From contig NC_090283.1 of assembly GCF_037392515.1 (NCBI RefSeq), positions 38,518,249 through 38,582,248 on the forward strand: a DNA stretch of 64,000 nucleotides, written 5' to 3'. Positions 23,791 through 36,660 of the stretch are shown here, one piece after another. How positions within the stretch are numbered: position 1 is the first letter of the stretch; every line of letters starts with the position of its first letter. The notes under the pieces were generated by a model that did no database searches, was not told the origin of the DNA, and was given only the letters and a program-made list of their open reading frames with translations. Position numbers and translations under genes: made by a program. The stretch comes from Haliotis asinina. Lineage: Eukaryota > Mollusca > Gastropoda > Lepetellida > Haliotidae.

Positions 23791-24930
23791 ATTGATTCGA
23801 TATTGTTTCTATTCAAATGACACTTGAATTTTGTGCAATCACTACACAGAGTCAATATGGAAATACTGGGAGAATACATCAACAGAAAGTGTTCAGCTGT
23901 GGAAACCATGCATAAAGTTATTCAAATAGGACATGGAACTGTGCTGATGTCTTAATAATAAAACGCAACATGTCATGATGTCAAAATAGTAAAACACAAT
24001 ATGTGCTGATATCATAGAAGCAAATCATAATGTCCTGGTGTCACTGCTGCCTCCTTCAGTCCCCGGCCAGAGAGGATGATCTTGGTGATGTCATGGAAGC
24101 CTCCGGTAGCATAGGCGGAGAATGCAGAGTCAGGCAGAGGGTGGCCCGACCAGTTCAAGTGAATGGTATGATTGCCTGGATTTCACATGTTCACTGGAAA
24201 GTGTTCACTAATATTTCGCATTCGATAAAATGAACACCTGCAGTGTTGCAATGATTACAAGAAGACATATACTCTTTAAAAATGTAGGGGAACTGTACAT
24301 CATACATTTCCTTGTATGATTGTCAAAAGTGTGAGATTTGTGGGACTGAATGAGTTTTGATAGATTAATAATGGATGTATTGTGAATGCATCACAACATG
24401 GATTTCATTCAAAAGAGAGCTGTTCTTTCAGTTATCCTCCTTGTTAGGGGACTTGAGTATGACATGAAAATTCCAGGTTTACAATTTTCAGTCAGTAGTG
24501 TGTGATTGAACCCTAAAAACCCTGATCCAGCACAGATGCAAGAAAAATATCGGAAGAAATTATCTACAGTGATTTATCGACCTTCCTGAAAAACGTCACC
24601 CTTCAAGATGACACCCCATGCACATGTCGAAGGCTGCTGCATTGTGCACGTGCTTGCCATGCATTGTGTTTGCATGTGGTGATAACGTGAGATGAGATGA
24701 TGCTGCATACACAAGGTCAACGTCATTGTAACGTTCCTCAATGGGTTTTCTTTCTACCAGACTTCAGTGTCCAGGTTCCCCTGCTTTTATGAAGAGTATA
24801 TGATAATTTGTAGCACACACCTGGAAACACATATCCATTAGATGCTAACATACACCTACTCCTCATGGCGTCAGAGACATATCCCCATCAGATGCTAACA
24901 TACAGCTACACCTCATGATATCCAGAAACA
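23791..24930. other. Noncoding flank with short local repeats
   Basis: A loose ~35-bp direct repeat around 'tgtgctgat.tc.ta..a' occurs three times near 23940-24030. On the minus strand about 24048-24190 there is a stop-free exon-like stretch ('NWSGHPLPDSAFSAYATGGF') that I cannot assign; it is conserved in block B (38190-38330). Confidence 0.4.
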
Positions 24931-25440
24931 TTACAGGCAGAGATGTGAGGTATACATGTGTCGTGGATCTGTTGTACATTACAAACGTAAACATGTGTCG
25001 CGTTCTTACTGTGCATTACATACAGAAATGTAAAGTAAATATGCGTCATGGATCTACTGCACACTGTAGACAGAGATTAAAGGAAATTGTGTCATGGATC
25101 TACTGTACCCTATAGACATGGACCTAAGGAAACATGTTTTATGGATCTATTATACACTGTAGACAGAGATCTAAGGAAAACACGTCTTATGAATTTATTG
25201 TACATCATAGAGAGGAAGAGAGAGAGAGAGAGAGATCGAGATCTAATGAAAACATGTATCATGGATCTGTCGTGCACTGTAAAGAGAGAGATTTAAGGAA
25301 AATATATATCACGGGTTGTATTGTACACTTTAGACAGAGATCTGAAGTAAGTAAGCGTCATGGATCTTTTGTAAGCAGTTTAGAGAGAACATAAATCACT
25401 GATGTATTATACACCTTCAGTAGAAGACTACGGCTGATAA
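24931..25440. repeat. Diverged ~60-bp minisatellite
   Basis: Degenerate units built around 'catggatctactg', 'cactgtagacagagat' and 'taaggaaa'. The block B counterpart is 39000-39440. Confidence 0.7.
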
Positions 25441-25779
25441 CTTCCCGATCTGATGTCAAATTTTATCTCATTTAAACAGATGAGAACTTTACAGGAACAT
25501 GTGTCATGAATCTATTGCCCATTGTAGATAGATATTAAAGGAAAGCAAGACCTTTACATTGTACAATACCGATTGCTAATGAAAACATGTCATGGAATTA
25601 CTTCTCATACCAGACAGAGATTTAAGAGACTGTTGTACTCTTGTAGATATAGGAAACCACAGCGGGTATTTCGGGTTACAATAGATAGACCTTCCCACAT
25701 AACATGGACCCGTCACTTAACAGATTTAATATACACTGCTTCTATAGATCGCAGTGTCCAGACAACACATTGATCTACC

Positions 25780-26370
25780 ATGATATTGCTGTGATACTGC
25801 TAAATGTAGACCTCAGCGTAATGGAAAACACATGGACCCGTCATGATACAACTGTGATACAGCTAGATGTAGATCTCAGCGTAAAGGACAACACATGGAC
25901 CAGTCATCACAGAGCTGTGACACTGCTAAATGTAGATCTCAGCGTAAAGGACAACACATGGACCAGTCATCACAGAGCTGTGACACTGCTAAATGTAGAT
26001 CTCAGCGTAAAGGACAACACATGGACCAGTCATCACAGAGCTGTGACACTGCTAAATGTAGATCTCAGCGTAACGGACAACACATGGACCCGTCATGATA
26101 CAGCTGTAATACAGTTAAATGTAGATCTCAGTGTAATGGATAACACGTTCCCCAGTCATCACACAGCTGTACGTGTAACGGACAACACATGGACCAGTTG
26201 TGATGCAGCTGTAATACAGCTGAGTGTAGATGTCAGTGTCACGTAAAACACATGGACCCGTCATCACAAAGCTGTAATACAGCTCAGCGTATATCTCAGT
26301 TCAATGGACAACACATACACCAGTCATGAGATAATTGTGATACTGCTAAATGTAGATCTGAGTGTAACAC
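25780..26370. repeat. 63-bp minisatellite (block A)
   Basis: Units with 'gctaaatgtagatctcagcg' and 'gacaacacatggaccagtca'. Three units between about 25886 and 26069 are identical or nearly so, giving the conceptual repeat MDQSSQSCDTAKCRSQRKGQ. The period equals 21 codons. Block B (39930-40510) has only diverged units, so the perfect units arose after duplication. Confidence 0.85.
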
Positions 26371-27097
26371 ACTCTACAGCATTGTTTCCTGCCTGTACGC
26401 AGTGCTATGTGTAATGTGAGAGGCTGATTGTCGTACAACGTGCCTTTGAACCTGTGACCCGGAAATGGCATAATAACAAGGAAGCCAAACCTCCAGGTAA
26501 GTGGGCCCTGTACCATCTCGATATATGTGAGTAAGTCGTCTTGATAGAGATGGTTACACTTGTAAGTGTGAGAAGTACGTACGAGGACATGGTACACCAT
26601 GCATACAAGTTGGTTATTGTTTAAGTTTCCACAGTCAAACGTTGAGGAAACATTTAAACCTTATACTTTCACGCCTACTTCGGACCCATTTACTTAGTGA
26701 GTGTACACAATACGAACATATCAAACTTTCAAAACAAGAATAACAATGCATAACTGAGTGAGAGTGCAACATGACATCAGCTAGCACATATTATGTTTAG
26801 ACAGATTCCATATCTTTAAAGATCAATCAAGAAGATACTTGTCATGACGAGACCTCAGTCGACCTTGAAATATACAAAGCTATCGATAACAATTCTTGAA
26901 AGTGGGCGTTACCATAGCCATATACCCGACATGTAGGACAGGCTATGCTTAGAGATCTAACTATGCTAGGAATCAGTGAGAGAAACAAACGTTAAGCGAC
27001 GGTCTGTAGTCGGGTAGAGAAATCAACAAACTGGTGTTGTTAGTGGTGAAAGTGGTATGTGAGGCAAAGAAAGGTAGAGATAGTAGTAGCGGTAGTA
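26371..27097. other. No gene recognised
   Basis: Noncoding duplicated flank, matched by 40511-41250. Confidence 0.5.
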
Positions 27098-27118
27098 GGG
27101 GAGGGGTGGGGTAGGGGG
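27098..27118 (+). other. Candidate G-quadruplex motif
   Basis: Four G runs of 4-5 with loops of 1-2 bases (ggggaggggtggggtagggg, then g). Block B has lost the pattern to an AGT microsatellite. Confidence 0.6.
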
Positions 27119-27642
27119 ATAACTAGTGTGTGGGGTCAGAATCAGTGAAAGTAGAAGGAGGCACAGTGGACATATAATTTGTGCTGTTTGGTTACTCTCG
27201 GAGTTGGAGTAGTGTATGGTGGGGTTGAGCGTATAGAGACAGATAATGGTGGATAAATTAGTTAGGAAGTACTAATTAAGGAGGCTCAGAGTGTACATTA
27301 CGCAAGTAGGGTAAGTACTGCATAATTGGTTAAAATAGGAATACGGGTAGGTGAATTGTTTAGGAAGTTGAGGGTGTGGGAGATGCAGATCGAGTAAGTC
27401 GTGTATGGTCGGGGTAAAACAATCAGGAGATGGGGTTAATTATTTTGGCAACTCTGGGTGAGGGAGACGTGGGTAAGGTAAGTAGAACGTAGTGGGGTAG
27501 AACAAACGGAATCAGAATCGGGTGGATAAGTGATTTAGGAAACTCAGGGTGTAAGCGTTGCTGATGGGGTAGGTAATGCATGGTGTTGAGCAGAATAAGG
27601 AGATTCGGGTGGATGGCGGACATTGGACATTTCCTTAAAGGT
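27119..27642. repeat. G-rich degenerate repeats at block A end
   Basis: Irregular units around 'ggtaagta', 'ggataa.t.agttaggaa' and 'gtgtggga' recur here and at 41320-41920. No gene seen. Confidence 0.5.
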
Positions 27643-27870
27643 CACATGCAACAAAAAACATCAAACATAATCAAAACACGTTTATCACTTATTCATGACA
27701 TATAATATACATTGCTGCTTTTAAAGAAAAAACTAATAAATAAAATTATAAGCGTACAATAGCGATTCAAAAGTGCAATAATTTGTACTTGGGCTTACTT
27801 TCCCTGAAACGAGACCGAAACCAGTCATAGCGGGTGCCAGTGCACTCAAGTGTAACGACGGCAATCCTAC
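27643..27870. other. Spacer between blocks A and B
   Basis: AT-rich piece starting 'ggtcacatgcaacaaaaaac' with no counterpart at the other block borders. Possibly an interspersed repeat; ends not identified. Confidence 0.35.
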
Positions 27871-27975
27871 ATGTATCCAGTTCTCCTCCTACTACACACC
27901 TGTCAAGCATACCTGTATCCACCTCTCCTCCCGCCTCACACCTGTCACTCCTACCTGTATCCACCTCTCTTACTA
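27871..27975. repeat. 42-bp minisatellite, copy B (2-3 units)
   Basis: Only about 2.5 units of the family that forms the large arrays upstream of TRIM copies A and C. Same orientation and same distance to the gene start. Confidence 0.9.
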
Positions 27976-28299
27976 CATAAACGTCCTTCTTATCTGTAAT
28001 TCCCTCTCCTGTTACACCTTTCTTCCTGTCACCCTTCCCTTTACCTGCACTCCCTGCTACTTCCCAACCCTCCCTCTTATCTAGATCCGACCTATGACAG
28101 TTTGACTATCCTTCTCCATCATCTTCACCCCTAATGATACAGCGTATCATCCTGGTGTATGTCCTTTTAATATCTGCATTCAAACTGTAAAATATTTGTT
28201 TCAAATTCAGTGTTGTTTCCTGCACGTTGTCACAAAGATTGGTCACTCGTTATAATGTGATACAATGGAACTTGCGGTGTTTTAATGCATTTTTTCTGT

Positions 28300-28435
28300 T
28301 CGAGGAGTCAGTGTACCATTCTTGATAAACCCTTCCTATTATTTTCTCTGTTCAAGTTCCGCTGCAGAATTAGAGACCACGTAATTCGTGTAGTCAGTAT
28401 ACCATTCTTGATAAACTGTTCCTATTATTGAATTG
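28300..28435. repeat. Short tandem duplication in 5' flank of copy B
   Basis: 'taccattcttgataaac' followed by '.ttcctattatt' occurs twice about 85 bp apart, once in A and C. It lies 60-200 bp before the start codon. Confidence 0.75.
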
Positions 28436-30995
28436 AAGATATGTTATAGACTGCACTATTCTCCCTGGAACAGAGAGTGACATTATCTCTTTCAGAATGG
28501 ACGCCTTCCCCAAGTGTTCTGTCTGCCAGCAGCAGTTTACCTTGAAAGGTCCAGCTCCCGACCTACTGCCCTGTCTACACACCGTGTGCGAGACGTGTCT
28601 GACATCTGCAGCTGCTGGTGTCATATCATGTTCTACATGTCAGAGGGAAGTCCACCTCACAGACATAACCCTGCAGAAGGATGTAGTGAGACAGAAGGAA
28701 ATATTCCATCTAACAGCCAAACATCGCCCTACAGAGCTTCTCTGTACATGAAAATGACGGCAACCAGGCTGTGTGTTGGTGTCAGGAGTGTGAGGAGTTA
28801 CTCTGTGAAAACTCCCAGAACATGCACAACAGTTTTAAAGCTACCCGACGACATGTTGTGGAAACCATTGTGGACGCAGCACCGGGAAGCATAAATACTA
28901 AACAAATCTGCAAACTTCACAATCCTTATCCTCTCGAATATGTTGACAACAACTGCAACATTTTAATCCCTGCCAAATGCAGACTTGGTGACCATTCTGA
29001 GCACAACGTTGGTGATGTAGATGTGGCTGCTGATGCTGCTAGAGGACGAATAGAAGAACATGAGAAAAGCATGTCTGCACATCATACTTCTCACAAAGCA
29101 CACGTGAAGAATATCAGCAATGTTATAAATGACACAAAGAAGACAGGCAGCGCTCTGAAGGAGGCCATCCACCACGCTTTCAGAAGGAACTGATCATCGA
29201 ACTTGAGAATCAGACGAAGCAGGAACTGTCAAATCTGCACACCAAACAAGTTACCTCTGAAGGTGAGAGTACACGATGCAAGTGGATCTCAGACTATATC
29301 AACACCGTTCTCAAATATGCTTCAAACTCGGACTTTCTCACACTGGAGAGTTCAATACAAGACAAAACGAAGATGCAACTTCCACCAGTGAGGCACAGGA
29401 CACCTGCAGCCAAATTCAACACGAGGGGGGTAGATAAACTGACATCCGACATTTCTGCCTTCGGATCTGTCAATGGACATGTTTCAACATCTGATAAGCA
29501 CACACTTACAGGTGCTTACTTCTTACTTTAAGAAAACGTCTTAATGTTTACAGTAATACCGATAAAACTTTGTCAAAAATGAACAAAGTTTGAAACATTG
29601 TTTTACATTTTCCTATTACATAATGCCACCTTAAGATGGCATATGGACGCTGTATTTAGATATTTCCAATAACAATAATTCAGTGAAACATTTAAATCAG
29701 TTGAGGAAGCATTAGCTGGTTATCATGACATAAAAGGCTGGATTAATGAACAGCTGTAGGTTATCTTACAGACAGAGGTACACAGATCGCCGAGTTCCAT
29801 TTAACTGACCCGAAGGACGCACGCAAGCAGGTAAGTACTTATTAGTCTGTAGGCATCCGTTGTTGATTAGGTAAGTAACATCAACATTTCACGATGTACA
29901 TATTATAATGTTCGCATTGTCTGTAAACTGAGCCTGTATATTAGAGCTGAAACATGCCAATGTGAATCTAAGATCGCGACACTGAATTATTTTATCTCGT
30001 TTCAAGGTGAAGTCCCCGGAGGCTGTCAACGTTTCAACACCACTGCCACAGTTTGGTAAGGTTATTTTTCATTACCTTCAAAACATTTATAAAGTAGAAA
30101 ATAACAAAATTAAAAACACTACTGTTTACATCTATTTTTCTCCTGCTATGTTATCAGAATGGATACATAGTTATTCTGATATATATCAGAAACACATTCC
30201 CAAACAGCCTTATGATTTGAATAGAAAATATTAACGAATGGTCACAAGTTAACGACATTAGCAAATACATAGCTTGGTAATCAACATTCGGGTTTTGTAC
30301 AATATGTTATCCTGGTATTGTGATATGTGTACACATTATGGACAGGGATCCTTCATACTATCATTACCCGACAGCTGTCACATTTTGTGTAAATCTTCAC
30401 TATTAAATAGACCCAGATGCGTCGTGGAAATGGTATGCTAAGATGGAATACCCCCAAGTCCTGAACATCTAACTTGCTCTTTATTTGTTCATGTCTGTAA
30501 GTAGTGTTGGTTTTGTTCTTTAGTCCTGAAATATTTACAGATGCGGGGAGTAAAACCTACTGGAAGCAGGAACAGGCACCACGTTGACACTGCTATGTGG
30601 GATGTTGTACAGGACGCTGCTGAAATACTTTCAAACTGAACGCTTTCTGTATCACTGAAATCCATTGGGAGCCCAATTTTAGTGTCGGACATTTTCTTAT
30701 CAAAGACATGGGAACGGTTATAATGCGTGTGTGTTTACCATCTTCTGATTGCATGGTAAGGCATTGGATTTAGACTCATTAAAGCATTGGACCCTGGGGT
30801 TTATAGGGTGCGAGGTGTACCATCTCCAAGGTTAAAGATCCAGAGGAGCTTGAGGTGTCAGGAGGTATGGGGTTGGAGGGTGCGAGGTATACCATGTCCA
30901 AGGATAAAGGTACAGAGAGCTTAAGGTGTCAGGAAGTAATGGGTGTGAGGGTACGTGGTGTACAATCTCCAAGGATAAAGATCCAGAGAGCTTGA

Positions 30996-31310
30996 GGTGT
31001 CCACTTGTGACCGGCTGTAACAACCTTGTTTGCAGACTCTTCCAGTGTTGTCACAACCCCTAGTGTAGAGTACAAAAACCTGTGCACTTAAAAGAACCCA
31101 CCAATGCGTCAGTAAATGCGGGGGTACAGCAACGGCAGTATATTTGTACAAAGTACTGTGACTATGTACCCCAATCCACCCAGCTGTAAATGGGTACCTG
31201 ATGTGGATGTGAAAACCGCAATAACTTGCTGCACCTAATAACTGCAAAAGTTGTATAATCCCCTGGGATTTGAGATTGAGAATCAATTCAGGGCCGTAGT
31301 TGCCTTTCCT
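30996..31310. mobile_element. SINE-like repeat in intron of copy B
   Basis: Counterpart of 14144-14500, with 'cacccagctgtaaatggg' and 'acctgatgtggatg'. Confidence 0.45.
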
Positions 31311-33101
31311 TAATAAGGTGGCCGCTATCGACGTTAAAAGAATCTTATGTCAATACTTTGATGCATGAAAAAGTAACTTGTAAAATATTGCCCCTTGGAG
31401 ACTATACTTAAAAAGCATTTATGCATAATAAGTTAAAATGTCTAAATAATGAGTTTTCCCATATATAATAAGGAGATAATACAATTTTGTGTTTTTAAGC
31501 CGGAGTAAATGTTGAATCAGCATGCTTAGTATTCAGTGGAGTTTATAGCTTTATTTACATGAATATTATTGAATGAATTTAACAAGCTGATGACGTCACT
31601 TTCGCCATTCGCAGGTGTAAAAAGTCTCTTTGACTTTCGTAAGACATGATCTTCGATTACTTAAATGTCAATTATGTAAAACTAATTGCCAACATCGAGA
31701 GCCCTCCACGGAAAATTTTATGGTGTTGACAAACTTTGTTTCATCATCTCTGTTAACATTTTGAGCGGATTGGTATCTTATTACGTGTATTTATATTGTG
31801 TGATGATCGATTACCTGTGACAGTCTTTGTCAAAGTAAACTGTGAGATGAGCGCCTTAGCTTATAACAGTAACACGCGCGATGTCCGCTACAACGGACGT
31901 TATGCTTAGAGGGGATTTATGCCTAAATAATGAGTTTTTCCATATATCATGCAGATAATATAATTTAGTGATTAAAAGCCGGAATATTATATATATTTGA
32001 TAAACACTGTAATGAACTGTGTAAATATATACGTATATGATCAATTTGAAAACTGTCAACTGTTAAAATATTTAGTGTTGGAATTATGAATAGTGTTGGA
32101 AAGATAAATAACCACATTTTCTAGTCAATACATATCACGCGACAACCTGTGTCCCGCCCAGCGAGTGTGTTCAGACTGTGGTCAGTGATTGAAGCGGACG
32201 CAGAAGTTACCTGTTGACACTGTGTCTCTTGAACACTCAGGTGTAAAAATATCTTCAAACAACTACTTTGTACGTGTTATTTTTTACTAAATCGTAAAAG
32301 AACAGTTTCGAATACAAACAATGACAGTTTTAGCCTGATATGAAGTTTATACAACTATGCTTTTAGTCAGCAAGTGTCTATTTCTGACTACAGACAGCAA
32401 ACCAGCTCAACCAACAAATTCTTACAAAATGTTTCATGGAGTATTTATTTCATTGTCAATCGGTGTAAAATTGCATAAAACACATTTAGAATACCCATAC
32501 AAATATTTTCCCACCGTTATAATCTATTTATATCACAGTTATCACAATTCAGACACAGACGAACATGGCAGCCGATATTCAGTGCTCTCTTTCCTAAACA
32601 TTGAATGTTGACAATAAAATGTCTAACTTGTTGTCGTAAGTCGGGACATTTGTTAAACTGTAAACAAAATGTGTATTTCCAGGTCCTCAAATACATCTGG
32701 ACGCTGCTCGAGCCAACACAGATATGTGCCATGTAACTACAGACGGTCAGCTGGTCAACTCACAGCCCGTCAGACAACACAGACACAGCTGCACGTTACG
32801 GAAATATCAGGGTACATGTGTCACCATCCCCATCCCGATTCCTCCATCCCCCACTACTGTCACCCCTGCCTCACACACCCCATAGTACTGGGAGACACAC
32901 TCTAGAGTGGGTGTGGTGAGTGGAGGGTGGCTCCTTGTCCTGTGGTGGGTGTGGTGGAGGAGAGGCAGGTGGACAGTAAGATGAATGTTTATCTACAGCG
33001 CCGCTCCTGGTGTGTCAGTGTAGGGAGTCATACATCGGAGTCTCTGTACCAGGGTGTGGCCGTAAGGGGAGGAGGGGAAGTGTTACAGTAACAATGTAAC
33101 A

Positions 33102-33362
33102 ATGTCTAACACTCTCGACACACAGGCCACCCTCCAGTATGGCGTTGTGCTGGATGTGGGGAGGGAGAGACTCTCCTTCATCGACATGGACAGAGAGGTT
33201 GTTTTAGCCAAGTTGGATGTTGAGTGGAGGGAGTCGACTCTTCTTCCCGTGTTTGTTGCTGGGCTGCCAGATGACTACACAGTCAACATAAAGGTGATAA
33301 GTGGAGCAGATATCACCATGACTGACACCAAGAAGTCACTTATCTATGACGCCTTGAATTAG
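33102..33362 (+). pseudogene. SPRY C-terminal part of copy B
   Basis: Open stretch of about 86 codons: 'QYGVVLDVGRERLSFIDMD', 'VLAKLDVEWRES', 'LLPVFVAGLPDDYTVNIKV' and end 'SLIYDALN'. Upstream, 'CVSV*GVIH' shows the earlier SPRY part is broken by a stop and frameshifts around 32900-33060. Confidence 0.75.
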
Positions 33363-33379
33363 ACAATGAAATAAATATG

Positions 33380-34180
33380 ACATTGTGTAAATATGTAAGT
33401 GTGATTTATTTATTTAAACTGTCAAATGTATTTGTAGTGATTGAGGCGTACGTATAAGTTGTCTGTGTATGTGTTGTTGTAACGAGGTCAGCTAAATCTG
33501 TTGTTTTTCTACTTGACTGGATTCTGTGGGATGTTACAAACATTTTCCATGCACACATGACTATTGTTATGATTATTATTCTGCAGTAGTTGACCAGTTT
33601 ATCATACATTTCATACATGTCTGGGAAATGGCACAACAAATAACTGATTCCACAAGTTCATCAAAAGTTTTTCAAATCATGAATTTATTACCATATTTAG
33701 TTTCTACTCTGTAATGTAAATGTTTTAAATCCCCACATGAACTGTTGTGGTGAAATTATTGTAGTTGTGAATCCACACACGCCACATTTGATGTTAGTGA
33801 AGACATGTGGTGAAAGTGATTGAAGCGGACACAGAATGTCCTCATGTACTTGGTGAGACACATGTTCCGAAACACAATCAAGTTCACGGAATCCTTTGTT
33901 TCTCTAATTAACTGGGTTTTGTTGTTAGTAAGAAGTGTTTCAAATCCACACAGATTAAATAAGTTAGAAATCTCAGACTTCGAGGGTCACAAATCACTTT
34001 TTTCTGACCAGATATCTCGCCGTTTGCGGACAAGGGAACAGAAGGTGAAATAAGCTTGTAGCATTGTTTTTAAGCATTTCTGAGCACTTGATAGTTCTGA
34101 ACTAGTGGTAAAATCAAAATTATGTTATATTTGGGGGTACATTTTATGAGTAGCATACCTATTCCTTTCCGGGATTCGAA
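33380..34180. other. TRIM 3' flank, block B
   Basis: Counterpart of 16219-17151. 'gtgatt.a.gcg..c' variants at 33437 and 33816 (and 32185 before the SPRY exon). No gene recognised. Confidence 0.5.
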
Positions 34181-34312
34181 CGCTTTTAACTAAATTCCAA
34201 CACTATCACCTCGGGGGACACAAGAATTGGCTTTGGCATGTTGTATCCAAGTGGGGAATCGAACCAGGGTTTTCGGTGTGACGAAAGAACGCCTTAACCA
34301 TTAGGCCACCCA
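34181..34312 (-). mobile_element. tRNA-derived SINE (block B)
   Basis: Matches 17152-17310. The tail and about 100 bp of adjoining sequence are missing, as 'gggattcgaa' joins 'cgcttttaac' directly. Confidence 0.7.
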
Positions 34313-34662
34313 AAAGATCACTGGAGGCTGATGAACTACGTGTGTTCTGAAATAATAAGTTTGTAGCTGGACTTGAAAAACATACAGCTGAAAACAACAG
34401 AAGCTGACGTTAAGGTTCTTTACCATGTAATAATAATCGACGTGTAACAGTAATATTCAAGCATAAACCTACAGCAAATATCCACATTTGGAACTGCATA
34501 GCGGTATTGTATACTGTTTCTTTTAGCTGTAACTGAACAAGATGCAGTCTTCAAAGTTCCCTGCCCTGTTACATGTGTGTATAAACTTCCAATGCATATA
34601 TCCATTTTTAACTATGCACGGTTGGTGCGTAGTCTGACACTATATCAGACGGTCACAAACTA

Positions 34663-34834
34663 GAGTGAGTTAGTGAGTCAGTGAGTTTAGTTTTGCTCCA
34701 CTTTCGGCAATATTCCAGCAATATCACGGTGGGGCACACCAGAAGCGTGTTTCAAGCATCGTACCCATGTAGGGAATCCAGTCTAGTTCTGCGGCGTGAC
34801 GAGCGAACGCAGTAACCAGTATATTACCCCACCT
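34663..34834 (-). mobile_element. tRNA-derived SINE (block B)
   Basis: Matches 17634-17822 and is better preserved: 'gagtgagttagtgagtcagt' tail, 'caatatcacggtggggcaca' body, 'gcggcgtgacgagcgaacgc' head. Confidence 0.85.
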
Positions 34835-35505
34835 TCCCTAAAACTAAAAAGTGTATAAAATATATTTCAACTTGTTAAAGCACAACCTAAAACATGTATG
34901 TAAATGGTCACACCCTCCAAACTGTGTTATATGGAAGACCCCCAGCGACCAACATTGTCAATAACAACATATTAGGATCCATTCATCTCTGAGACATGAC
35001 TTGATATTTTTTCTACACCCACACATGGATACAATTAAGGAAACGTATCTGTAAGCTCACAGATCGTGTCCAGGTACAATGCACACATATAATTTAATTT
35101 TTCGTTTTGCATTAAGTGTTTGGACTTTCACAGCCACGCCACCCAACGATTTTATTGTTATAAATCTATGAATTACATATAGTGTTCAGACAATTGTCAA
35201 AATAGGTAGCACAAGTGGTGATAACATGATTTTACACAAATGCACAAGTAAAAAGTCGATTTTACATGAAAATGTTGATTTTGATGTGATTTCTTTTAGG
35301 GATGAAAAGTTCATCGCTACAAAGCAGCAGAAATAACCTTCCAGTTGAAATTGTGCATCAAAGAATATTCACTGTCTGGCAATAAACCTCCTGATTATTG
35401 TCAGAAATTAACATTCGTTTTGAAGGAGTTTCAAGAGATTAAATCACTACGTCACGTCTTGACTCTGTGACACGGAACATCGCCATTGTAAACATACATG
35501 ATTAA

Positions 35506-35766
35506 GATTACCAGTATTTTGTTGCCAGACGTCTGAATGTTAGTCTAAGCAAGATATCATGGCTTGCAGCTCGTTGCAACCAAACAGGCATAACAAATGA
35601 CCGTCCTCATACAGGCAGACCTCGAGTTACCACTGCAGCTCAAGATCGGCACATCCGGGTACTACAGTTGCGCGGTCGTACTGCCACGGGACAGCAAAAG
35701 AGATTGGTCTGAGAGCCAGGAACCCCGACGTCGGGGTCGTGCTACGTCGTCACCATCGCGCTCAAA
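35506..35766 (+). pseudogene. Tc1-type N-terminal relic (block B)
   Basis: Same relic as 18550-18875. A deletion joins 'gccacgggaca' to 'gattggtctgagagcc', removing the second helix-turn-helix. Confidence 0.8.
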
Positions 35767-36660
35767 GTCCCTTTTATATGACTGTATCCACTTGCTTGTG
35801 TAAACATTACCTTCCTTTAAACTGATGTTGTATTCGATGCACTAAAGTCTATTTGTGGACGAGTTATACATCTTTGAAAAAACAACGTTTCAGCAACAGA
35901 TTTAGGGTTATGAGTTTCGGTTTTTTCCTAGATTGTGAGGTATTAATAGAAGCAAAGTGTTGCTTGTTTACCAAATTCTTTGGAAAGCAAGTACCACCTA
36001 AAACCCGGACCCATCAACAACTACACTTTATACAGTACAACTATTACTACTCTTACAATGTCAGCCATGTTTTAGGATACAACCCTACTCTAGTATATAC
36101 GGCGTGCATTTGAGGCTCAATTAACTTATTACAGGTGCAGTTAGTTGTAGCATCATGGCATTTGTCCTGACAAATGTAAGCATTTAATCCAAGAGTGGTT
36201 TACAATTGTAGAGCGTATGTTGTGAATTCTTGTCATGTTTCATAATGGCCACAAGGTGGACAATTCAAAGCAATTAAGGAATGTTCATTTGTCAACAAAC
36301 CAAACACAGATTAAAAGATCTGCCAATAATATAATGAGCCAATAATAAAACTTCACAATCATATGTTAAATAATATACTATTCATCAAAACTTCAGACTG
36401 ACTTACAGAACTGACTATATGTCGTGTATATACATTTGGTTACATCCAAGACGAATTTCTCCACAAACGTGGGCGAACCAACTGCGAAACATATAGAATG
36501 TGAAATGCATTAGGATCATGCATCGAATTGTGCAAATATTTTGGATATGAACAGCTGTCTTTTGATGTAAAGATTTGGCTACTGGACAGTCAGCATTAAA
36601 GCTATAGGGTATCAGTCTTGAAAAGTGTGTATCACAACAGAACTGATTTCTTTACAGTGA
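35767..36660. other. No gene recognised
   Basis: Counterpart of 18876-19795; noncoding. Confidence 0.5.

Larger units (their letters stand above)
11836..27642. repeat. Segmental duplication block A
   Basis: Co-linear with 27976-41920, with the same order of TRIM-like exons, SINEs, Tc1 relics and minisatellites. Block A uniquely carries a 1.6-kb Tc1-type element and about 1.1 kb near 19796-20900 missing from B. It lacks about 0.6 kb present in B (B 30250-30830). Confidence 0.93.
28497..33362 (+). pseudogene. TRIM-like E3 ligase gene copy B, disrupted
   Basis: Exon 1 (28497-29511) encodes a RING with all eight ligands (C7, C10, C26, H28, C31, C34, C45, C48). A 2-base deletion after 'TELLCT' (near 28749) shifts the frame before the B-box, which also has Ser for Cys in 'CENSQNM'. 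A ~30-bp loss near 29180 shifts the coiled-coil frame. Exon 2 (29772-29830) reads RGTQIAEFHLTDPKDARKQ. Exon 3 (30007-30055) reads VKSPEAVNVSTPLPQF. Exon 4 (30541-30595) has a deletion leading to TGA. The SPRY exon is 32683-33362. This copy has the best RING but cannot encode a full protein as written; sequencing error in one or two spots cannot be excluded. Confidence 0.8.

Noticed and set aside
25895..26246. Repeat protein MDQSSQSCDTAKCRSQRKGQ
   Set aside because: 63-bp minisatellite with a 21-codon period; no flanking coding evidence, and block B does not keep it.
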